A stretch of 64,000 bases of DNA from Tissierella sp. (GTDB lineage Bacteria; Bacillota; Clostridia; Tissierellales; Tissierellaceae): NCBI RefSeq assembly GCF_031460495.1, contig NZ_JAVKTS010000004.1, positions 186,001 to 250,000 of the forward strand. The letters run 5' to 3'. The stretch's first letter is position 1; each line of letters starts with the position of its first letter. The position numbers and the translations under genes were made by a program. Below the pieces are notes generated by a model, which ran no database searches, was not told where the DNA came from, and saw nothing but the letters and a program-made list of their open reading frames with translations. Shown here piece by piece: positions 26,864 through 34,674 of this stretch.

Positions 26864-27337
26864 CATGAAAATAGAACGAAAGCATATGCAAAAATAAAAG
26901 GAGGGAATTTATATCCAAACATACATGGTGTAGTATTCTTTGATGATGTAGAAGGTGGTACAGAGGTAAGTGTAGAAGTATGGGGATTACCTTTGTATAA
27001 GCCAGCTGAGGGAAACAATCAGCCTATAGGACCTTTGGGATTTCATTTACATCAAAATGGGATATGTGAAACAACTAATCCAGAAAATCCATTTGAATCA
27101 GCAGGAGGACATTATAATCCTACTAATCAACCTCATGGTAATCATGTAGGAGATTTCCCAGTATTGTTCTCAAATAATGGATATGCGAGGATGTGTTTTT
27201 TTACAGATAAGTTTAAACCTAAAGATGTCGTAGATAGGTCAGTAATAATTCATCAGAACCCTGATGACTATAGAACCCAACCTGCGGGGAACTCGGGGAA
27301 GAGAATAGCTTGTGGTGTAATATGTGCTGCAAAATAA
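26858..27337 (+). CDS. Cu/Zn superoxide dismutase-like protein
   Basis: A 159-aa protein of the Cu/Zn-SOD fold. Copper ligands can be seen in GFHLHQNGIC (the HxH pair), a bridging or zinc histidine in GGHYNP, further histidines in HGNHVGDFP, and the C-terminal copper-site histidine in SVIIHQNPDDYRTQPAGNSG. The PAGNSGKRIACGVI ending is characteristic. There is no signal peptide, unlike most bacterial Cu/Zn SODs, so it would act in the cytosol or on spores. ATG 26858 was preferred over 26852 because of ribosome-site spacing. An inverted repeat masks the start. A broken copy lies 1.2 kb upstream. Confidence 0.85.
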   Translation: MCHENRTKAYAKIKGGNLYPNIHGVVFFDDVEGGTEVSVEVWGLPLYKPAEGNNQPIGPLGFHLHQNGICETTNPENPFESAGGHYNPTNQPHGNHVGDFPVLFSNNGYARMCFFTDKFKPKDVVDRSVIIHQNPDDYRTQPAGNSGKRIACGVICAAK

Positions 27338-27438
27338 TTACTAAGAATTTGATAACCACAACTCTAGTGTTAATTAAATAGAATATATAAATAATTTTGT
27401 AAATTGAAAGTATTTATAAAAATATTTTCAAATAAACA

Positions 27439-27467
27439 TTGACACCTATACTTTATCATGATATATT
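27439..27467 (+). promoter_or_regulatory. Promoter of the liv operon leader
   Basis: TTGACA at 27439-27444, a 17-bp spacer and TATATT at 27462-27467, directly ahead of the Ile-type T-box leader. Confidence 0.82.
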
Positions 27468-27474
27468 ACTTCTT

Positions 27475-27808
27475 AATACAAAACAGATTGCAATCTTGTT
27501 ATTAAAACTATATATAAATACTAAGATGAAGAGTGAACTATTTTATAAAATCTAGTACAGAGAGCTGGAGTTGATGAGAACCAGTCATGATTTAAATAGG
27601 GAACAATCACTTCGGAGTTATATGACTGAACTAAGTAAGTCATATCGATAGGCCCCGTTAAAAGGCCAGGGTTTAAGATAGGAATGAAGCAATTTTTTTG
27701 CTAACCTATAGAACTTGATAAGTTAATTATCGTGAGATAATTATAAAGTAGAGTGGTAACGCTTTGATGAGCCTCTACATGTATTTGCATACATGTAGAG
27801 GCCTTTTT
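27475..27808 (+). promoter_or_regulatory. T-box riboswitch, Ile specifier
   Basis: A long T-box leader. Stem I landmarks include AGAGAGCTGGAGTTGATGAG near 27559. The specifier region GAACAATCACTTCGGAG places ATC (Ile, 27606-27608) exactly where the Asn and Leu leaders have their codons. The T-box variant AGAGTGGTAACGC lies at 27750-27762. The terminator stem is 27771-27802 followed by TTTTT. It controls the branched-chain amino acid ABC transporter, which fits the isoleucine codon. Confidence 0.9.
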
Positions 27809-27837
27809 AATGTTTTTTTTCAAAGGGGGAATTATTA

Positions 27838-27900
27838 TTGATTAATATAGATCAAGATGAAGATGGTATTATATGTAAAAAATATTGTTATAAAAATTAA
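27838..27900 (+). other. Possible 20-codon upstream ORF
   Basis: A TTG codon at 27838, 7 nt after AAAGGGGGA, opens a 20-codon frame (INIDQDEDGIICKKYCYKN after the start) ending at 27900, 18 bp before livJ. It has four isoleucines and lies after the T-box terminator. It may be a translated leader or a chance frame. Confidence 0.3.
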
Positions 27901-27918
27901 AATTGGGAGAGTGTTTTT

Positions 27919-29091
27919 ATGAAAAAAAATATATTATTAGTATTATCATTAGTGTTTACATTAAGCCTTCTTGCAGGTTGTACGACGAAAGGTACAAGTA
28001 ACAGCCTAGAATCAGATACAATAAAGGTTGGAGTAAACTATGAATTATCAGGATCAGTTGCTACTTATGGGCAAAATTTAGCAGCAGGTGTTGAATTAGC
28101 TGTTGAAGAAATAAATAAAAATGGTGGAGTACTTGGAAAGCAAATTGAACTTATTAAGGTTGATAATAAATCAGAAGATACAGAATCAGCTAACGTTGCT
28201 ACAAGACTAGTTACTAGGAATAATGTTGTATTATTACTAGGAGCAGCAACATCTGGAAATACAAAAGCTGCCTCTCCAGTTGCAATGCAAAACAAAGTCC
28301 CTATGATATCAGCTTCTGCTACAGCAGATGATGTGACAATAGATAGTAATGGGAAAGTAAGAGAATATATTTTTAAAACTTGTTTTAGCGATTCCTTCCA
28401 AGGGGTTATGATGGCAGAGTTTGCTTTAAAAGATTTAGGATTTAAAAATGCAGCAATTTTAGGAGATAGTACATCAGATTATGCTAAGGGACTTTCAACA
28501 GCTTTTAAAGAGACTTTTACAAGCCAAGGTGGAACAGTTTTAGCTGAAGAAGCTTACCAAGCAAAAGATACTGATTTTAGAGCAGTTCTAACAAGTCTTA
28601 AGAGTAAAAACCCAGATGTATTATTTATACCTGGATATTACGAAGAGGTGGGATTAATAGTTAGACAAGCAAGAGAACTTGGATTAAATGTACCTATATT
28701 AGGTGGCGATGGATATGAATCTCCAAAGTTTACTGAAATAGCAGGTGAAGGTGTTTTAAATAATGTTTATTATTCATCTCACTATTCTTCAATGGATGAT
28801 TCAGCTGAAGTAGTTAAATTTAATGAAAGTTTTAAAACTAAATATAGTAAAGAAGCGGATGCTTTTAATGCATTAGGTTATGACTTAGGTTACTTTGCTA
28901 AAGATGCCATTGAAAGAGCAGGAGAAGCTGACACAGAAAAAATAAAAGATGCTATAGCTTCAACTAAAGATTTTAAGGGTGTAACAGGAAGCGTTACAAT
29001 AGATGAAAATCATAACCCAGTAAAATCTGTAACTATAATAGAAATGAAAGATGGAGTTCCAACATTCTTAAAGAAGTTGGATCCCAAATAA
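27919..29091 (+). CDS. livJ: Branched-chain amino acid ABC transporter, substrate-binding lipoprotein
   Basis: A 390-aa Leu/Ile/Val-binding protein. The N-terminus is a lipoprotein signal peptide with lipobox LLAGC (Cys at residue 21). The periplasmic-binding fold type I begins with IKVGVNYELSGSVATYGQN, and the ligand-site region includes GAATSGNTKAASPVA. Length is normal. The gene is the first of a complete five-gene transporter (livJHMGF) after the Ile T-box. A strong hairpin separates it from livH, probably allowing more binding protein than permease. Specificity for isoleucine and related amino acids is inferred from family and T-box. Confidence 0.93.
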   Translation: MKKNILLVLSLVFTLSLLAGCTTKGTSNSLESDTIKVGVNYELSGSVATYGQNLAAGVELAVEEINKNGGVLGKQIELIKVDNKSEDTESANVATRLVTRNNVVLLLGAATSGNTKAASPVAMQNKVPMISASATADDVTIDSNGKVREYIFKTCFSDSFQGVMMAEFALKDLGFKNAAILGDSTSDYAKGLSTAFKETFTSQGGTVLAEEAYQAKDTDFRAVLTSLKSKNPDVLFIPGYYEEVGLIVRQARELGLNVPILGGDGYESPKFTEIAGEGVLNNVYYSSHYSSMDDSAEVVKFNESFKTKYSKEADAFNALGYDLGYFAKDAIERAGEADTEKIKDAIASTKDFKGVTGSVTIDENHNPVKSVTIIEMKDGVPTFLKKLDPK

Positions 29092-29099
29092 GATTAAAT

Positions 29100-29136
29100 A
29101 ATAATGTCTTTAAAGGAACATTCCTTTAAAGACATT
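29100..29136 (+). terminator. Intercistronic hairpin between livJ and livH
   Basis: AATGTCTTTAAAGGAA pairs with TTCCTTTAAAGACATT almost without a loop. No long T run follows, so it probably acts as a partial terminator or as an mRNA 3'-end stabiliser for livJ. Confidence 0.75.
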
Positions 29137-29162
29137 ATATAAACAGAAAGGAGGTTAATAAA

Positions 29163-30047
29163 ATGGAACAATTATTACAACAATTGATAAATGGAATATC
29201 CCTAGGAAGTATATATGCTTTAATAGCACTTGGATATACCATGGTATATGGAATTATAGGATTAATAAATTTTGCTCATGGTGATATTTATATGGTAGGT
29301 GCATATGTTGGATTTGCCTTAACAACCTTTCTAGGATTAGGTTTTTTACCAGCTTTAATAATTTCTATGCTAGTTTGTAGCATACTTGGTATCTTAATAG
29401 AAAAAATTGCATATAAGCCTATACGTAATTCTACAAGAATTGCAGCTCTTATAACTGCCATATCTGTATCACTGTTTTTACAATATACAATGATGTATTT
29501 TGTAAAACCAGATACAAGAACATTTCCAACAGTTTTAAAAAGTAAAATATTAACTTTCTTTGATGGAAAGGTTATCTTAGATGTAAAAAATATTTATATC
29601 GTTGCAGTTACAATAATATTAATGATTGGTCTTCAATATATAGTTCATAGAACCAAGATAGGTAAAGCAATAAGAGCTGTATCACTTGATAAAGATGCTG
29701 CTGAGCTTATGGGAATAGATGTAAACAAAACTATATCATATACATTTGCTATGGGATCAGCCCTAGCAGGTGCAGCAGGAGTTCTTGTCGGAGTTTACTA
29801 TAATACTATAAACCCTCTTATGGGAGCTGGTCCTGGGCTTAAGGCCTTTGTAGCGGCAGTACTAGGAGGAATTGGAGTAATTCCTGGAGCAGCCTTTGGA
29901 GGATTTTTCCTTGGAATGATAGAAACTGTAGTGACTGCTTATGGAGGATCTATATTTAAAGATGCGCTTTCTTTTGGAATATTAATCCTTGTTCTTTTAG
30001 TAAGGCCCAATGGACTTTTAGGTAAGACTGTAAAAGAAAAGGTATAG
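29163..30047 (+). CDS. livH: Branched-chain amino acid ABC transporter permease LivH
   Basis: A 294-aa inner-membrane permease with about eight hydrophobic segments. It starts with the typical LINGISLGSIYALIALGYTM and contains GIIGLINFAHGDIYMVGAY, a LivH signature. The EAA-like cytoplasmic loop KAIRAVSLDKDAAELMGID contacts the ATPases. The C-terminus ends RPNGLLGKTVKEKV, as usual. It is 13 bp ahead of livM and AAAGGAGG precedes the ATG. Confidence 0.94.
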   Translation: MEQLLQQLINGISLGSIYALIALGYTMVYGIIGLINFAHGDIYMVGAYVGFALTTFLGLGFLPALIISMLVCSILGILIEKIAYKPIRNSTRIAALITAISVSLFLQYTMMYFVKPDTRTFPTVLKSKILTFFDGKVILDVKNIYIVAVTIILMIGLQYIVHRTKIGKAIRAVSLDKDAAELMGIDVNKTISYTFAMGSALAGAAGVLVGVYYNTINPLMGAGPGLKAFVAAVLGGIGVIPGAAFGGFFLGMIETVVTAYGGSIFKDALSFGILILVLLVRPNGLLGKTVKEKV

Positions 30048-30060
30048 GGGGAAAAATGAA

Positions 30061-31011
30061 ATGAAAAAGATTAGCAAAAAAAATATTATAGCCTTTCTTG
30101 CATTGAGTCTAACCTATTTATTGGGATTAGTATTAATAGATAAGGGCATCATTGACTCCTATTTGCAACTTAATATTACTCTTATTGGAATTAATATTAT
30201 ACTAGCAGTTGGTTTAAATTTAATTACAGGATTTACAGGTCAGTTTTCATTAGGACATGCAGCATTTATGTCAATTGGTGCATATACATCAGCAGTGGTT
30301 ACAGCAAAATTAGGTCAACCTTTTATAGTAGCTATACTTGTCTCAGGAGTTGTGGCTGCAGTGGCAGGAATTCTTATTGGGATTCCAACACTTAGATTAA
30401 AAGGAGACTATCTTGCCATAGCTACACTTGGATTTGGTGAGATAGTAAGAATTTTAATATTAAATACTGACGCTGTAGGTGGAGCCATAGGATTCAATGA
30501 TATACCTCAATATACAAATTGGACTTGGATTTTTACTATGACAGTAGTTACAATAATCTTGGTAAAAAATTTTATAAACTCTTACCATGGTAGGGCATGT
30601 AAATCTATTAGGGAAGATGAGATAGCAGCTGAAGCAATGGGTGTGAACACAACTTACTATAAGGTTTTAGCTTTTGCTATTGGGGCTTTCTTTGCTGGTA
30701 TAGCAGGATCACTTTATGCTAATTATTTCTATTTTATCAAACCTGATTCTTTTGGTTTTATGAAATCTATTGATATATTAGTAATCGTTGTATTTGGTGG
30801 TATGGGTAGTATTGCAGGGTCAATTGTTGGAGCAATTGCTTTATCAGTGATATCCTTGTTCCTTCAGACTATACCCGAGCTTAGAATGATAATTTATGCA
30901 CTTATTCTTTTCTTTATAATGGTATATAGGCCAACAGGAATTATGGGCAGAGATCAGATTAAGTTATTTAAGAAGGAGGTTAAAACAAATGCCAGCATTG
31001 AAAGTAAGTAA
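30061..31011 (+). CDS. livM: Branched-chain amino acid ABC transporter permease LivM
   Basis: A 316-aa permease partner of LivH. It has the LivM signature GLNLITGFTGQFSLGHAAFM near residue 55, the IREDEIAAEAMGV coupling loop near residue 185, and the terminal YRPTGIMGRDQ segment. Around ten hydrophobic segments are visible. Its 3' end overlaps livG by 23 bp, where the livG ribosome site AGGAGG is embedded in the livM coding sequence. Confidence 0.94.
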   Translation: MKKISKKNIIAFLALSLTYLLGLVLIDKGIIDSYLQLNITLIGINIILAVGLNLITGFTGQFSLGHAAFMSIGAYTSAVVTAKLGQPFIVAILVSGVVAAVAGILIGIPTLRLKGDYLAIATLGFGEIVRILILNTDAVGGAIGFNDIPQYTNWTWIFTMTVVTIILVKNFINSYHGRACKSIREDEIAAEAMGVNTTYYKVLAFAIGAFFAGIAGSLYANYFYFIKPDSFGFMKSIDILVIVVFGGMGSIAGSIVGAIALSVISLFLQTIPELRMIIYALILFFIMVYRPTGIMGRDQIKLFKKEVKTNASIESK

Positions 31012-31771
31012 TCTATCAAAGACTTTTGGTGGAATTAAAGCAGTTACAGAAGTAAGCTTAGAAGTAGAAAAGGGAGAAATAGTTGGTTTGATCGGGCCAA
31101 ATGGAGCAGGAAAAACAACTTTTTTTAATCTGTTAACTGGAATATATACACCGACTTCAGGTGAAATCGTGTATAATTTAAACAAAAAAGTAACAACAAA
31201 AGATTTAAAGCCTCATAAAATAACTCATTATGGAATTTCTAGAACTTTTCAAAACATAAGACTTTTTAAAAATATGTCAGTAATTGATAATGTGCTTATA
31301 GGCTTTCATAATAGTTTAAAATATGGAGTAGCAACTGCTTTTTTTAAACTACCCTCCTACTATAAAATTGAAAATAATACTTATGAGGAGACATCAAAGC
31401 TTCTTGATAAGTTTGATTTATTAGATAAAAAGCATGAGCTAGCAAAAAATCTTCCATATGGAGATCAAAGAAGACTTGAGATTGCTAGAGCTTTAGCAGC
31501 AAAACCAAAGTTGCTTCTTTTGGATGAACCTGCTGCAGGTATGAACCCTAAAGAAACAGCAGAACTTATGGAACTCATTAAATGGACAAGAAAAGAATTT
31601 GATCTTACAGTTATTTTAATAGAACACGATATGTCTTTAGTAATGAATATATGTGAGAAAATATTTGTGTTTGATTATGGTCATTTAGTAGCTAATGGAG
31701 TGCCTGAGGAGATACAAAAAGACCCTCGAGTAATTAAGGCCTATTTAGGGGATGAGGTGGTAGAATGTTAG
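30989..31771 (+). CDS. livG: Branched-chain amino acid ABC transporter ATPase LivG
   Basis: A 260-aa ABC ATPase. Walker A is GPNGAGKTTFFN, the Q-loop is in SRTFQNIRLF, and Walker B is LLLLDEPAAGMNP. The ABC signature is the LivG-typical atypical form, PYGDQRRLEIARALA, in place of LSGGQ. The H-loop histidine is in LIEHDM. The YLGDE ending is characteristic of LivG. It overlaps livM and livF, consistent with coupled translation. Confidence 0.94.
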   Translation: MPALKVSNLSKTFGGIKAVTEVSLEVEKGEIVGLIGPNGAGKTTFFNLLTGIYTPTSGEIVYNLNKKVTTKDLKPHKITHYGISRTFQNIRLFKNMSVIDNVLIGFHNSLKYGVATAFFKLPSYYKIENNTYEETSKLLDKFDLLDKKHELAKNLPYGDQRRLEIARALAAKPKLLLLDEPAAGMNPKETAELMELIKWTRKEFDLTVILIEHDMSLVMNICEKIFVFDYGHLVANGVPEEIQKDPRVIKAYLGDEVVEC

Positions 31772-32469
31772 AACTCATAGATGTAAATATATATTATGAT
31801 TCTATTCATGCACTTAAAAATATAAGCCTTAAGATAGAAGAAGGAGAGATAGTTACTCTTATTGGGGCAAATGGAGCAGGAAAAAGCACAACATTAAAAG
31901 CTATATCTGGTATGAAAAAGCCTAAGACTGGAGAAATTAGGTTAAATGATAAAAATATATTTTTTTTCAAAGCACCGGAGATTGTTAGACTGGGTATATC
32001 CCATGTTCCTGAAGGCAGAAGGGTTTTTTCAAATATGAGTGTAATGGAAAATTTGGAAATGGGTGCATTTATAAGAACTAATAAAATGGAAATTAAGAAG
32101 GATTATGAAAAAGTTTTTTCTTTATTTCCGAGACTTCTAGAAAGAAAAGAGCAAATGGCAGGAACTTTGTCAGGAGGAGAACAACAAATGCTAGCAATTG
32201 GTCGTGCCCTTATGTCAAGGCCAAAACTTCTTTTACTAGATGAACCTTCAATGGGTCTTGCACCCATTATAGTAAAAGAAATATTCAATATTATAAAAGA
32301 TGTAAACAAGACTGGTACAACGGTACTATTGGTAGAGCAAAATGCGTATATGGCACTTAATGCTGCAGATAGAGCTTATATAATTAAAAATGGAGAAATT
32401 GAAATGGAAGGTAATGCAAAAGATCTGGTAAAAGATGAAAGGATTAAAAAAGCTTATCTAGAAGGATAA
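31765..32469 (+). CDS. livF: Branched-chain amino acid ABC transporter ATPase LivF
   Basis: A 234-aa ABC ATPase and last gene of the operon. Walker A is GANGAGKSTTLK, the ABC signature is LSGGEQQMLAIGRAL, Walker B is LLLLDEPSMGLAP and the switch glutamine replaces the usual histidine in LLVEQNA, a LivF hallmark. The stop codon lies inside the terminator stem that ends the operon. Confidence 0.94.
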   Translation: MLELIDVNIYYDSIHALKNISLKIEEGEIVTLIGANGAGKSTTLKAISGMKKPKTGEIRLNDKNIFFFKAPEIVRLGISHVPEGRRVFSNMSVMENLEMGAFIRTNKMEIKKDYEKVFSLFPRLLERKEQMAGTLSGGEQQMLAIGRALMSRPKLLLLDEPSMGLAPIIVKEIFNIIKDVNKTGTTVLLVEQNAYMALNAADRAYIIKNGEIEMEGNAKDLVKDERIKKAYLEG

Positions 32470-32476
32470 GCTTTTT
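32447..32476 (+). terminator. Terminator of the liv operon
   Basis: AAAAAGCTTATC pairs with GATAAGCTTTTT across a short TAGAAG loop; the stem spans the livF stop codon. Confidence 0.85.
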
Positions 32477-32531
32477 TAAATTCCAAAAGAACAGGAGCTT
32501 ATGATCAATTGATGAAAGTGAACAATATTAA

Positions 32532-32570
32532 TATGGACTCTAGCATCTAAGTTAGAGTCTATATATTTTT
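32532..32570 (+). terminator. Second hairpin downstream of livF
   Basis: GACTCTA with TAGAGTC around an internal GCATCTAAGT loop, followed by TATATATTTTT. A back-up terminator ahead of the phosphoesterase gene. Confidence 0.6.
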
Positions 32571-32630
32571 CATTTTATGATATAATTAGTACATTATAGA
32601 CATATTAATTCCAGTAATAGGAGGAATAAG

Positions 32631-33455
32631 ATGAAATTATTAAAAGTTTTACTTATTATTGCAGCTGTCTTAGCACTTATATATCTTTATAATTTTAATC
32701 AAGTAAGCAAATTTAGAGTAAGAGATATAAAAATAGAATCCCATAAGATAAAAAATAATATAAAAATAACCCAGATTACCGACTTTCATTCCAATCATTT
32801 AATAGATATAGATAAAATGAGAATGGAAATAGAAAAGTTTAATCCAGATTTTATAGTATTAACAGGTGATATAATAGATCACAAAGATACAGAATTAGAT
32901 ATAGTAACAAAAATGCTTGAGAGTATATCAAAATTAGATAAAGATATTTATTTTGTAGAAGGTAATCATGAAATGAGGAACGGCTTATATAAGGACTTAA
33001 AGAATGAGATGGAAAGATTAAGTATAATTATTTTGGAGAATGATTCTAAAGTAGTTATGGTAAATGGAGAAGAAATAAATTTTACTGGACTTAATTTTAC
33101 TCCAGGGTCTAGGGCATATGAAGAAGCTACAAATTATCAAGAAGCCACTAAGAATTTAAATGTAGATTATTATAATGTTTTATTATTGCATTCTCCAAAT
33201 AATATTGAAAACCTTTCTGATAGTAAAGCAGATTTGGTATTATCAGGGCATGCCCATGGAGGACAAATCAGACTGCCAATAATAGGGTCAATAGTAGCAC
33301 CAGGGCAGGGTTTATTTCCTAAGCATGATAAAGGTATTTTTAAAATAGGTAACTTAGTCCTTTATATCGATAGTGGACTTGGGAATAGCCTTGCACCACT
33401 GAGAGCCTTTAATCCCGTTCAATTTTCAAATATTACAATCGAACCAAAGAAGTGA
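32631..33455 (+). CDS. Membrane-anchored metallophosphoesterase (YkuE/YaeI-like)
   Basis: A 274-aa calcineurin-like phosphoesterase with one N-terminal membrane anchor (LKVLLIIAAVLALIYLYNF). The five metal motifs are present in order: TDFHSNH, TGDIIDH, VEGNHEM, LLLHSP and SGHAHGGQ. Family members are usually described as lipid-linked phosphatases such as UDP-diacylglucosamine hydrolase-like enzymes; the substrate cannot be read here. AGGAGG precedes the ATG. dinB follows after 7 bp, so the two are probably cotranscribed. Confidence 0.88.
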   Translation: MKLLKVLLIIAAVLALIYLYNFNQVSKFRVRDIKIESHKIKNNIKITQITDFHSNHLIDIDKMRMEIEKFNPDFIVLTGDIIDHKDTELDIVTKMLESISKLDKDIYFVEGNHEMRNGLYKDLKNEMERLSIIILENDSKVVMVNGEEINFTGLNFTPGSRAYEEATNYQEATKNLNVDYYNVLLLHSPNNIENLSDSKADLVLSGHAHGGQIRLPIIGSIVAPGQGLFPKHDKGIFKIGNLVLYIDSGLGNSLAPLRAFNPVQFSNITIEPKK

Positions 33456-33462
33456 TGAAAAT

Positions 33463-34536
33463 ATGGATATAGATAAATTTAATCAAGATAAGGAATTGAA
33501 TATTATACATTTAGATATGGATGCATTTTATGCATCTGTTGAAGAACAGGACAATCCTACACTTAAAGGGTTGCCCGTTATAGTAGGTGGTTTAAGTAAT
33601 CATGGTATTGTGACTACTGCCAATTACGAAGCTAGAAAATATGGAATTCACTCTGCTATGCCTATATTTATGGCAAAAAAGAGATGTCCAAAGGGTTGCT
33701 ATATATATCCTAGAATGAAAAGATATCAGTCAGTCTCCCAGCAGATATTTGATATTTTATATGAATTTACAGACTTAGTAGAGAAGGTGTCTATTGATGA
33801 GGCGTATTTGGATATTTCCAAGACAAATATAGAACCTTTGAAACTAGTCATGAAGATCAAAGAAAAAGTAGCGTTAAATACAGGTTTAACCATGTCTATA
33901 GGAATTTCATATAATAAATTTTTAGCAAAGCTTGCGTCAGAATGGAATAAACCCAGTGGTATAAAGATTATAACTAAAGATATGGTACCTGATATATTAC
34001 TTCCACTTCCAGTTAGAAAAGTACATGGAATAGGTCCCAAATCTAATAATAGGTTAAATGGTATAGGGATTTATACAGTTGAAGATTTATTAGGATTATC
34101 AGAAGAGTTTCTTATGGAGATGTTTGGCAAGTCTGGTGTGGAGATATATAGTAGAATTCGTGGTATAGATCATAGAAAAGTAGATACTACTAGAGAGAGA
34201 AAATCCTTGGGGGTTGAGCGTACATTTGATGAATCTACAAAGGATAAATATGTCTTGAAAAAGTATTTAGAAAAGTTCTCTGAGGAATTATCAACTGACT
34301 TAAAGAATAGAGGTATACAGGGTAGAACTATTATTTTAAAAATAAAAGATGAAAATTTTACGACTCAAACTAGGAGTAAAACCCTAAATGAGTACATCAA
34401 CGATTTTACTCAAATTTTTAATATATCTTTGGAACTATTAGAGGAAATTGAAACAAATAATAAGATTAGACTAATTGGTATAACAGCTTCAAATCTTATG
34501 GACTCCGAGTTAGAACAGCTTTCTTTATTTGATTAG
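33463..34536 (+). CDS. dinB: DNA polymerase IV (DinB, Y-family)
   Basis: A 357-aa error-prone translesion polymerase. Catalytic carboxylates are in IIHLDMDAFYASVEEQD and in KVSIDEAYLDI. The thumb has the helix-hairpin-helix VHGIGPKSNNRLNGIGIYTV, and the little-finger domain follows. The C-terminus ends QLSLFD, a good beta-clamp-binding motif. Length is normal for DinB. No LexA-type operator was recognised upstream, since the gene is in an apparent operon with the phosphoesterase. Confidence 0.95.
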   Translation: MDIDKFNQDKELNIIHLDMDAFYASVEEQDNPTLKGLPVIVGGLSNHGIVTTANYEARKYGIHSAMPIFMAKKRCPKGCYIYPRMKRYQSVSQQIFDILYEFTDLVEKVSIDEAYLDISKTNIEPLKLVMKIKEKVALNTGLTMSIGISYNKFLAKLASEWNKPSGIKIITKDMVPDILLPLPVRKVHGIGPKSNNRLNGIGIYTVEDLLGLSEEFLMEMFGKSGVEIYSRIRGIDHRKVDTTRERKSLGVERTFDESTKDKYVLKKYLEKFSEELSTDLKNRGIQGRTIILKIKDENFTTQTRSKTLNEYINDFTQIFNISLELLEEIETNNKIRLIGITASNLMDSELEQLSLFD

Positions 34537-34595
34537 AAAAATTAGATATATAGTCCTAGCACAGGGGTAATTAATTAGAGAAGCTAAATAAATTA

Positions 34596-34625
34596 TTTAC
34601 TTTAAGTATGCTTATATATTATAAT
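34596..34625 (+). promoter_or_regulatory. Promoter of the DUF1538/P-II operon
   Basis: TTTACT at 34596-34601, an 18-bp spacer and TATAAT at 34620-34625, 50 bp before the TTG start of the DUF1538 gene. Confidence 0.6.
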
Positions 34626-34674
34626 ATAATCAAACCAAAATATAAATTAATCGTAGAAAGGATGCTGATATTAT

